From positions 1-64,000 of the forward strand of contig CAWBNK010000002.1 of assembly GCA_963790065.1 (NCBI GenBank): 64,000 nucleotides of DNA, written 5' to 3'. A program made the translations under genes and the position numbers. This document shows positions 37,258-44,046 of the stretch, piece after piece (the stretch's first letter is position 1; each line of letters begins with the position of its first letter). Under the pieces are notes generated by a model. The model did no database searches, was not told the origin of the DNA, and saw only the letters and a program-made list of their open reading frames with translations. This stretch comes from Palsa-504 sp963790065. GTDB lineage: Bacteria > Actinomycetota > Actinomycetes > Streptosporangiales > Streptosporangiaceae.

Positions 37258-37374
37258 GCTGCGACGCTACCTGCTGTGGGTGGGGGGGTCGACGGGGCGA
37301 CCGTGAGCCGGGCGGCGGCAGGAACCACGGACCGTTCGGCAGCAAAAATCTCTTTTTGACCTAACGGACCGGGG

Positions 37375-39852
37375 TTACGGCCCGTACTGACCTTTGACGC
37401 GCAGTCCGGCCGGGTCGAACGGCGGGCGCAGGGAAACGGCGGCCTGGTAGAGCCGGCCGCCCACGTTGACCTGGTAGTCGCCGGATCGGATCACCTCGGC
37501 GGTGAGCGGGCCGCCGGCCGGGTCGCGGACGTAGGCCAGGCCCACGCCGCTGCCCAGGGCGCCGCCCCAGGCGCCCGAGGTGACCTGGCCGATCGCCGCA
37601 CCGTCGCGCAGGACTAGTTCGCCGCCCCAGATCATGGCCTCGGGGTCGCTGAGGACCAGGGAGACCATGCGTCGGCTTGGTCCCGCGGCGCGGGCTTGCT
37701 CGACGGCCTCGCGGCCGAGGAACGGAATCGGGGTCTTGAGCTTGCAGGCGAACAGCAGGCCGGCCTCGGCCGGGTTGTAGTCCGGGGTCAGCTCGCGGCC
37801 GAAGGCGCGGTAGGCCTTTTCCAGCCGGAGCGACTCGATGGCGTAGTAGCCGGCGTTGACCAGGCCGAGTTCGGCGCCGGCCGACATCAGGTCCTCGTAG
37901 GCGCCGACCGCGAAGTCGGGCGGGATGTACAGCTCCCAGCCCAGCTCGCCGACGTAGGTGATGCGGGTGGCGCGGACGGTGGCGTAGCCCAGGTCGATGG
38001 TCCGGCTGGAGCCGAACGGGAACGCCTCGTCGCTGAAGTCGGCCCGGGACAGCTGGGCCAGCAGGTCCCGGGATCGCGGGCCCATCACGCCGTAGACGGC
38101 GTAGGCCGACGTGACGTCGACCAGCGCGGCGTGGGCGCCGGCGGGCATCCGGCGGCTGATATGGTCCTGGTCGCGTTCGGTGCTGGCCGAGCTGCTGACC
38201 AGCAGGAACTCGTCGTCCTTGAGCCGGGTCACGGTGATGTCGGCCTCGTAGGTGCCGCGGGCGTTGAGCATCCCGGTGTAGACGGTCCGGCCTGGCTCGA
38301 CGGCGACGTCGGCGGTGCACAGCCACTGCAGCACCTGCTCGGCGTCCCGGCCGGTCAGCAGGTACTTGGAGAAGCTGGTCTGGTCGAACAGCGCCACCGC
38401 ATGGCGGGCGGCGTGCTGCTCGGCGTTGCACCAGGGCTGCCAGTTCTGCTGGTCCCAGGAGTACTCGATGACCGGATCGTCGCCCTGGGGCGCGAAGACG
38501 TTGGCCCGCTCCCAGCCCATCTTGCTGCCGAAGCAGGCATTGGCCTGCTTGAGCAGGTGGTAGGCCGGGGAGCGGCGGAACGGGCGGGCGGTGTCGAGCT
38601 CGCGGTTCGGCCAGGGCACCGCGTAGTGCAGGCCCAGGACCTCGGCCACCCGGTCGTGCAGCCACTGGTTGTTGCCGTTGAACGGGGCGAAGCGGCGGAT
38701 GTCGACCGTGGTCAGGTCGGTGCCCGGGTCGCCCTCGATGATCCATTCGGCCAGGGCCCGGCCCGCGCCGCCCGCCGAGGCGATGCCGACGGAGTTGAAG
38801 CCGGCCGCGACGAAGAAGTTCTTGAGTTCCGGCGCCTCGCCCAGGATGAACTGGTTGTCCGGGGTGAAGCTCTCCGGGCCGTTGTAGAACTTCTTGATGC
38901 CGGTCTCGGCCAGGGCCGGGATCCGGTCGATGGCGCTGTTCATCAGGATGGCGAAGTGGTCCCAGTCCTCCTCAAGGAGCTGGAACTCGAACGGGTAGGG
39001 CAGCGCGTCGGGTGCGACCCAGGGCTTGGCCTCGGGCTCGAACCCGCCGACCAGCAGGCCGCCCACCTCCTCCTTGACGTAGGTGTAGCCGTCCGGGTCG
39101 CGCAGCACGGGCAGGTCGCGGTGCACGCCGTCGACCTGATCGGTGACGACGTAGAAGTGCTCGGCAGAGTGCAGCGGCACGGTCACCCCGGCCAGGGCGC
39201 CGACCTGCTTGGCCCACTGGCCGGCGCAGTTGACCACGATCTCGGCCTCCACGTCGCCGTGGTCGGTGCGCACGCCGGTGATCTTGTTGTCCTTCATGGT
39301 GACGGCGGTGACGCGGGTGTGCTCCTTGATCGTGACGCCACGGTCGCGGGCGCCGCGGGCCAGCGCGGCGGTCAGGTCGGTGGGGTCGGCCCGGCCGTCG
39401 CCGGGCAGCCAGAGGGCGCCCTGCAGGTCGTCGGTGCGGAGTACCGGGTAGAGCTCGCGGGCCTGTTGCGGGGTGATCAGCTCGCAGTCCAGCTGGTAGG
39501 CCTCGGCGGTGGCGGCGGTCCGCTTGAGCTGGGTCAGCCGGTCTTGGGTGCGGGCTACTGTGACGCCGCCGCAGCGGCGGAAGCCGGTGGACAGGCCGGT
39601 CTCCGCTTCGAGCCGCTCGTACAGCTGGGTGGAGTACTGCACCAGCCGGGTGCCGGCCTCCGAGGCGCGCAGCTGGCCGACCAGGCCCGCCGCATGCCAG
39701 GTGGTGCCGCAGGACAGCTGGCCCTGCTCAAGCAGCAGCACGTCGGTCCAGCCCATGACGGCCAGGTGGTAGGCCACGCTGGCGCCGATCACTCCCCCGC
39801 CGATGATGACCACGCGGGCCCGGGCGGGGAGGTCTGGGTGCTCAGTCGTCAT
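37375..39852 (-). CDS. FAD oxidoreductase/aminomethyltransferase fusion, dimethylglycine oxidase-like
   Basis: 825 residues, the length of dimethylglycine oxidase and sarcosine dehydrogenases. The N-terminal DAO-type flavoprotein has the GGGVIGASVAYHL dinucleotide motif and GTTWHAAGL, whose H53 is at the position used for covalent FAD in this family. The C-terminal half is GcvT-like (folate-binding), with YGVMGPRSRDLL and YVGELGWELYIP. It would demethylate an N-methylated glycine and pass the C1 unit to tetrahydrofolate. It overlaps the 3' end of the kinase gene by 11 bp and is the second gene of a leftward operon driven from the operator-bearing divergent promoter. Confidence 0.85.
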   Translation of the reverse strand: MTTEHPDLPARARVVIIGGGVIGASVAYHLAVMGWTDVLLLEQGQLSCGTTWHAAGLVGQLRASEAGTRLVQYSTQLYERLEAETGLSTGFRRCGGVTVARTQDRLTQLKRTAATAEAYQLDCELITPQQARELYPVLRTDDLQGALWLPGDGRADPTDLTAALARGARDRGVTIKEHTRVTAVTMKDNKITGVRTDHGDVEAEIVVNCAGQWAKQVGALAGVTVPLHSAEHFYVVTDQVDGVHRDLPVLRDPDGYTYVKEEVGGLLVGGFEPEAKPWVAPDALPYPFEFQLLEEDWDHFAILMNSAIDRIPALAETGIKKFYNGPESFTPDNQFILGEAPELKNFFVAAGFNSVGIASAGGAGRALAEWIIEGDPGTDLTTVDIRRFAPFNGNNQWLHDRVAEVLGLHYAVPWPNRELDTARPFRRSPAYHLLKQANACFGSKMGWERANVFAPQGDDPVIEYSWDQQNWQPWCNAEQHAARHAVALFDQTSFSKYLLTGRDAEQVLQWLCTADVAVEPGRTVYTGMLNARGTYEADITVTRLKDDEFLLVSSSASTERDQDHISRRMPAGAHAALVDVTSAYAVYGVMGPRSRDLLAQLSRADFSDEAFPFGSSRTIDLGYATVRATRITYVGELGWELYIPPDFAVGAYEDLMSAGAELGLVNAGYYAIESLRLEKAYRAFGRELTPDYNPAEAGLLFACKLKTPIPFLGREAVEQARAAGPSRRMVSLVLSDPEAMIWGGELVLRDGAAIGQVTSGAWGGALGSGVGLAYVRDPAGGPLTAEVIRSGDYQVNVGGRLYQAAVSLRPPFDPAGLRVKGQYGP

Positions 39853-40750
39853 GCTGGACGTCCTCGAGCGTCTGGCGGAAGCCGGCTGCGGTGAAGCCGC
39901 GCGCGGCGCCGTCGAAGCGTTCCATGGCCCAGCCCCAGAAGTCGAAGTCGATCGGGCTGGCGCCGTTCTGGATCGCGCCCCACAGGGTCCAGCCGTACAT
40001 GCTGACCAGGCCGAACAGCTTGGCCCTGGCGATCCGGCTGCTGCTCGGCTTTCCGTAGTAGGCCGTGACCAGCGCGGCCAGGGCGTCGTCGTCCAGGTGC
40101 GACTCGGCGGCGATGTTGCCGAGCTCGAAGCAGGCGTCGTTGTTGCCGGACAGCTCGTAGTCGATCAGCCAGATCCGGTCCCCGTCGTCGATGAAGTTGG
40201 CGGCCAGCAGGTCGTTGTTGCAGGGCACCGTTTTCGCGGGCCGCGCGGCCAGGGCCTGCTCGGCGGCCTGGCAGTGCGGCAGCAGGTCGTCGTAGCCGGC
40301 CGGGATCTTGAAGCGGCGGGAGCGGGCTACGGCCAGGTAGCCGCGCTGGACGTCGAACATGTCGAAGTCGTTGCCGAACCTGCCGCCGTCGTGCAGCCGG
40401 CGGCAGGCGGCGGCGATGCGCGGGATGTTCTGCTCGGCGGCGACGTCTTCGGCGGTGAGGGTGCGGCCCGGGAGGTAGCCGACGACCAGCAGGCGGTCCT
40501 GGGGGCGGTACTCGATGACCGGCGCCCCGGCCCCGGCGGCGGCCGCGGTGACCGAGTTGCGGTACTCGCAGTCCCGGTCGATGGCCAGCAGGCCGCTGCC
40601 GCCGTCCGAGATGCGGGCCACGAAGGTGCCTTCGGGGGTGGTCACCTTGTAGTTGCGGTTGGTCAGCCCGCCGGACAGCTCGCTGACCGCGCGCGGCCGG
40701 GCGGCCAGGCTGGCGGTCCGGTCGAACAGGGCATCGAGTTCCGCGGTCAT
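39842..40750 (-). CDS. choline/ethanolamine kinase-like phosphotransferase
   Basis: 302 residues of aminoglycoside phosphotransferase/choline kinase fold: ELSGGLTNRNYKV nucleotide loop, VPCNNDLLAANFI (Brenner-type catalytic Asp and Asn) and IWLIDYELSGNND (metal-binding Asp). With the downstream dimethylglycine oxidase-like enzyme and the divergent permease, a role in choline or other methylated-amine use is plausible. The substrate is inferred from context only. Confidence 0.78.
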   Translation of the reverse strand: MTAELDALFDRTASLAARPRAVSELSGGLTNRNYKVTTPEGTFVARISDGGSGLLAIDRDCEYRNSVTAAAAGAGAPVIEYRPQDRLLVVGYLPGRTLTAEDVAAEQNIPRIAAACRRLHDGGRFGNDFDMFDVQRGYLAVARSRRFKIPAGYDDLLPHCQAAEQALAARPAKTVPCNNDLLAANFIDDGDRIWLIDYELSGNNDACFELGNIAAESHLDDDALAALVTAYYGKPSSSRIARAKLFGLVSMYGWTLWGAIQNGASPIDFDFWGWAMERFDGAARGFTAAGFRQTLEDVQHDD

Positions 40751-40768
40751 GCCTTTCCCGCTGCATAA

Positions 40769-40778
40769 GGTCTAGACC
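40769..40778. promoter_or_regulatory. HutC/DasR-type operator 1
   Basis: Perfect palindrome GGTCTAGACC, matching the core of the known dre/HutC-class GntR operator TGGTCTAGACCA. It lies 19 bp upstream of the kinase start in the divergent promoter. Confidence 0.65.
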
Positions 40779-40831
40779 CCTCGGGCCTGTTCGGGGTCCC
40801 GAAGGTCACGGTAGTAGCAAAACAGGCAAAG

Positions 40832-40841
40832 GGTCTAGACA
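40832..40841. promoter_or_regulatory. HutC/DasR-type operator 2
   Basis: GGTCTAGACA, a second copy of the GTCTAGAC core, centred 63 bp from the first (six helical turns) and 68 bp upstream of the permease start. The spacing would allow two regulator dimers on the same DNA face. Confidence 0.62.
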
Positions 40842-40908
40842 GTTAGCGGCGGCGGCCGTACATTTTCGCTCATCAGCCGTCCCGTCGGTCGCAAGGGGAG
40901 GCCCCTAA

Positions 40909-42465
40909 ATGAGCACCGGCACCGAGATTCCCGGCGGGCAAGAGCGGGATTCCGCCGACCTGGCCCGCTTCGGTTACAAGCAAGAGCTCAAGCGCTCGCT
41001 CGGGCTGTTCAGCTCGTTCGCGGTAGCGTTCAGCTACATCTCGCCGTCGACCGGCATCTTCACGCTGTTCGCGCTGGGCCTGACCACCATCGGCGGGGTG
41101 TTCATCTGGACCTGGCCGGTGGTCGCGCTGGGCCAGTTCATCGTGGCGCTGAACTTCGCCGAGGTCTCCAGCCACTACCCGGTGGCCGGCTCGGTCTTCC
41201 AGTGGACCAAATTCCTGGCCAACCGCAGCTACTCCTGGATGACCGGGTGGATCTACCTGTTCGCGGGCATCCTGACCGTGACCGCGGTGGTGGCCACGCT
41301 GCCGCTGGCGCTGATCCCGGCGCTGAACGGGCTCGGCTGGGGCTCGCTGAACGTGGGCAGCCTGAACACCAACCTGGTGGTGGCGCTGATCACGCTGGTC
41401 GTCATCACCGTGCTGAACATCTACGGGGTCAAGCTGGTCTCGATCATCAACAACACCGGCGTGGTGTTCGAGATCCTCGGCATGTTCGTGTTCGCGCTGG
41501 TGCTGATGGCGTTCCACAACCACCAGGGCTTCCACGTGGTGACCAACAGCGCGGGCTTCCACGTCAACGGGAGCTCGTTCCTGGCCGCGATGTTCATGAG
41601 CCTGTTCGTCATCTACGGCTTCGACACCGCCTCGACGCTGTCCGAGGAGACGAAGGATCCGCGCCGGGCCGCGCCCAAGGCGGTGCTGTACTCGGTGATC
41701 GGCGCGTTCATCATCGGCGGGGTGTTCCTGCTGGGCGTGCTGGTGGCCATCCCGAACATGGGCGCCGCGGTGAAGGGCGCCTACGGCCCCGCGGCGATCA
41801 TCGAGGCCAACTTCTCCAAGCCGTTCGCCACCATCTACCTGCTGGTGGTCTCCGCTGCGATCTTCGTCTGCTGCCTGTCGATCCTGGCCGCGACGATCCG
41901 GCTGTGCTTCGGCATGTCGCGGGACAACCAGCTGCCCGGGTCCAAGTTCCTGTCCCGGGTGTCGCCCAGGCTGCACACCCCGGTGTGGAGCTGCATCGCG
42001 GTGGCGGCGATCGCCGCGATTCCCTTCTACCAGTACTCGGGCGCCGGGATCATCGCGATCGCGGCCACCGGCATGATCTACCTGAGCTACTTCCTCGGGA
42101 ACATCGTGATCATGCGGGCGCGGGCCCGGGGCTGGCCGAAGCTGAGCGCGCCGTTCAAGCTGGGCCGCTGGGGCATCCTGGTCAACATCGTGGCGCTGCT
42201 GTACGGCGGGGCCATGCTGGTCAACTTCGCCTGGCCGCGGCCGGCTAGCAACCCCAAGCCCAACCAGACCACCGGGCTGCTCAAGCTGGGCTTCCTGGAC
42301 GGGATCCCGATCCTGTGGACCGTGGTGATCTTCATCGCGCTGGTCGGGGCCATCTACTACCTGGTTGTGGGGCGGACGAAGAACTTCGCGCCGGTGACGG
42401 CCCCGGAAGGAGACGACGACCCGGTGATCCAGCAGCCGGCGGGCGGCGCCGAGGCAGCCGCCTAG
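40909..42465 (+). CDS. APC superfamily amino acid permease
   Basis: 518 residues with 12-14 membrane helices. The first helix FAVAFSYISPSTGIF carries the broken-helix substrate motif, and YGFDTASTLSEETKDPRRAAPKA is the helix 6 signature of APC transporters. It imports an amino acid, polyamine or quaternary amine. GGGGAGG precedes ATG 40909. Divergent from the oxidase/kinase operon and followed by the gntR gene, so all four are probably under the same HutC-type control. Confidence 0.9.
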   Translation: MSTGTEIPGGQERDSADLARFGYKQELKRSLGLFSSFAVAFSYISPSTGIFTLFALGLTTIGGVFIWTWPVVALGQFIVALNFAEVSSHYPVAGSVFQWTKFLANRSYSWMTGWIYLFAGILTVTAVVATLPLALIPALNGLGWGSLNVGSLNTNLVVALITLVVITVLNIYGVKLVSIINNTGVVFEILGMFVFALVLMAFHNHQGFHVVTNSAGFHVNGSSFLAAMFMSLFVIYGFDTASTLSEETKDPRRAAPKAVLYSVIGAFIIGGVFLLGVLVAIPNMGAAVKGAYGPAAIIEANFSKPFATIYLLVVSAAIFVCCLSILAATIRLCFGMSRDNQLPGSKFLSRVSPRLHTPVWSCIAVAAIAAIPFYQYSGAGIIAIAATGMIYLSYFLGNIVIMRARARGWPKLSAPFKLGRWGILVNIVALLYGGAMLVNFAWPRPASNPKPNQTTGLLKLGFLDGIPILWTVVIFIALVGAIYYLVVGRTKNFAPVTAPEGDDDPVIQQPAGGAEAAA

Positions 42466-42503
42466 CCCGCCTGCCTACCTAGCTGCCCGCCTGGCTTCGT
42501 CGG

Positions 42504-43367
42504 ATGGCAACAGACCCGGGGACCGGCCGCCGCCGCGGCCTCGGGGTCCCCGGGTCCCGGGCTGCGCTGCCCCGTCCTGCCCGGCGCGGTCTTGCGTTGC
42601 GGACCGGGAGCCGGCAGCCGCCGGAGATCGTGCGCGGGCCTGGCATCACGCTGTACGGCCAGATCGAGGACTGGCTAGCGGGCGAGATCGCGGTGGGCGC
42701 GCTGGTCCCGGGCGACCGGCTGCCGACCGAGCACGACCTGGCCGCGTGGTTCGGGGTCAGCCGGATGACGCTGCGGCACGCGCTGGCCGAACTGACCCGG
42801 CGCGGCCTGGTCACCCGCACCACCGGGCGGCACGGCGGCACGTTCGTGGCCGCGCCCAAGCTGGAGCAGGACCTGACCACCCTGGCCGGGTTCTCCGAGC
42901 AGCTGCGCCGCGCCGGGATGGTGGCCGGCGCCCGGGTGCTGTCCGCCCTGCTGCGTCCCGCGGGGCCGGCGGCGGCGGCCGCCCTGCAGATCGGTGAGGA
43001 CGACGAGGTGTACGAGATCCGGCGCATCCGGCTGGCCGACGGGCGGCCGATCGTGCTGGAGCGGTCGCGGTTCCCGGCTTCGCGTTTCCCCGGCATGCTG
43101 GAGTCCCGGCTGGACGGGTCGCTGTACGAGCTGCTCGAAGTGCGCTACGGGTTGCGGCCGCACCGGGCCCGGGAGAGCCTGGAGCCGGTGACGGCGGGGG
43201 TGCGCGAGGCCGAGGCGCTGGAGGTGGCCGAGGGGGCGCCGCTGATGCTGGTGGAGCGGACCGCCTATGCGCGATCGGGAGAGCCGCTCGAGTTCGCCCG
43301 TGACTTGTTCCGGGGGGACCGGACCCGGGTGGTCATGTGGACCTCGGAGCTCGCGGGCGACATGTGA
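42504..43367 (+). CDS. GntR regulator, HutC/UTRA subfamily
   Basis: 287 residues. After a ~45-residue basic, poorly conserved head comes a winged helix (LYGQIEDWLAGEIAVG, LPTEHDLAAWFGVSRMTLRH, GLVTRTTGRHGGTFVA), then the UTRA effector domain (about 130-285) with YEIRRIRLADGRPIVLERS and EPLEFARDLFRGDR. HutC members bind GTCTAGAC palindromes, and two such sites lie in the divergent promoter of this locus, so it is the likely repressor of the permease and the oxidase operon. A start nearer residue 45 is possible. Confidence 0.9.
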   Translation: MATDPGTGRRRGLGVPGSRAALPRPARRGLALRTGSRQPPEIVRGPGITLYGQIEDWLAGEIAVGALVPGDRLPTEHDLAAWFGVSRMTLRHALAELTRRGLVTRTTGRHGGTFVAAPKLEQDLTTLAGFSEQLRRAGMVAGARVLSALLRPAGPAAAAALQIGEDDEVYEIRRIRLADGRPIVLERSRFPASRFPGMLESRLDGSLYELLEVRYGLRPHRARESLEPVTAGVREAEALEVAEGAPLMLVERTAYARSGEPLEFARDLFRGDRTRVVMWTSELAGDM

Positions 43368-43403
43368 GTGTGATTGAGGCGCGGTCCGGCCCGGGATTAT
43401 CGG

Positions 43404-43472
43404 GGTGGATCCGGGTTTCGGGGAGGATTTGGTGTATCCCAGTCCACCGGATCCACCCATGAACCCGGATCC
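43404..43472. promoter_or_regulatory. nested inverted repeats after gntR
   Basis: GGTGGATCCGG (43404-43414) pairs with CCGGATCCACC (43447-43457), while the overlapping GGATCCGGGTT (43407-43417) pairs with AACCCGGATCC (43462-43472). These are two mutually exclusive 11-bp hairpins 37 bp after the gntR stop. Could be a terminator or a switchable RNA structure. Confidence 0.45.
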
Positions 43473-43569
43473 TCCCAGCAAATGTGACAGGTGTGGCGTA
43501 CTGGTGAGGGAGGGATGGTCTGGGGGGCTGGCCTTGCTTGCACGGCGAGCAGGACGCAGCATTAGGGGT

Positions 43570-44010
43570 ATGGAGCCGCGATGGAACGGGTCGGTGACCT
43601 CGGGTGAGGCCGAGGAGCTGGTGCGTTCTGTTCCGGTCGTGCCGCCGCCGCCGAGTATCGTGCTGATGGGTACGGCGATTCCGCCGCCGCCGAGTATCGC
43701 GCTGACGGGTACGGCGATTCCGCCGCCGCCCACGACGAAGCTGTCGTGCTCCGAGATACCGCCGCCGCCGAGTATCGCGCTGGACTGCTCGGCCATACCG
43801 GCGGCGCCTATTACGGCGCTGTCGTGCTCGATGATCCCGACGGCGCCGACGACGGATCTGTCGCGGTCGGCGATCCCGTTGCCGCCTACGACCAGGCTGT
43901 CGTGTTCGGCCATTCCGCCGCCGCCGAGTACGATGCTGGACTGCTCGGAGATCCCGCCGCCGCCGGAGACCGGGCGGCAGTCCAGCCATCCGCAGGCGAA
44001 CGGCATCTAG
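43570..44010 (+). CDS. candidate proline-rich repeat protein (strand uncertain)
   Basis: A 146-codon frame whose centre is eight copies of a 13-residue repeat of form P-x-x-P-[ST]-[TI]-x-L-x-[CGR]-[ST]-x-I. Pro1, Pro4, Leu8 and Ile13 are invariant with synonymous third-base changes at Ile and Pro. However the opposite strand is also open and there encodes equally regular Gly-rich repeats (G-x-x-G-[IM]-x-[ED]), and third positions coincide, so codon bias cannot choose between strands. A frame start as early as GTG 43405 is possible. No function recognised. Confidence 0.3.
   Translation: MEPRWNGSVTSGEAEELVRSVPVVPPPPSIVLMGTAIPPPPSIALTGTAIPPPPTTKLSCSEIPPPPSIALDCSAIPAAPITALSCSMIPTAPTTDLSRSAIPLPPTTRLSCSAIPPPPSTMLDCSEIPPPPETGRQSSHPQANGI
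43642..43953. repeat. 39-bp minisatellite, eight units
   Basis: Eight head-to-tail 39-bp units, each beginning with a CCG run and ending near GGCNAT[TAC], with a degenerate ninth. The period of 39 keeps frame (13 codons) on both strands. The first two units are nearly identical, the middle ones more diverged, which indicates an old expansion. Confidence 0.8.
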
Positions 44011-44046
44011 GTCGGCAGGCCAGCGAGCCTGGTGCCTATAGGTGCT

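Noticed and set aside
37325..37356. Motif ACCACGGaCCGTTCGG followed by an A-tract, similar at 57777-57806
   Set aside because: Two copies only, about 15 of 16 bases shared, both intergenic; chance similarity in GC-rich DNA cannot be excluded.
37696..39894. Very long open frame (732 codons) antisense to the dimethylglycine oxidase-like gene
   Set aside because: It mirrors the high-GC codon pattern of the real gene, shows no domain, and starts inside the neighbouring kinase gene.
42463..42493. Imperfect duplication around the permease stop (CCTAG...CCCGCCTG twice)
   Set aside because: Units differ in length and sequence, so it is weaker than the other junction repeats.
42675..44006. 443-codon minus-strand frame through gntR and the minisatellite
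   Set aside because: Only its first ~120 codons look repeat-protein-like; the remainder is antisense to a clear GntR gene and it lacks a ribosome binding site.
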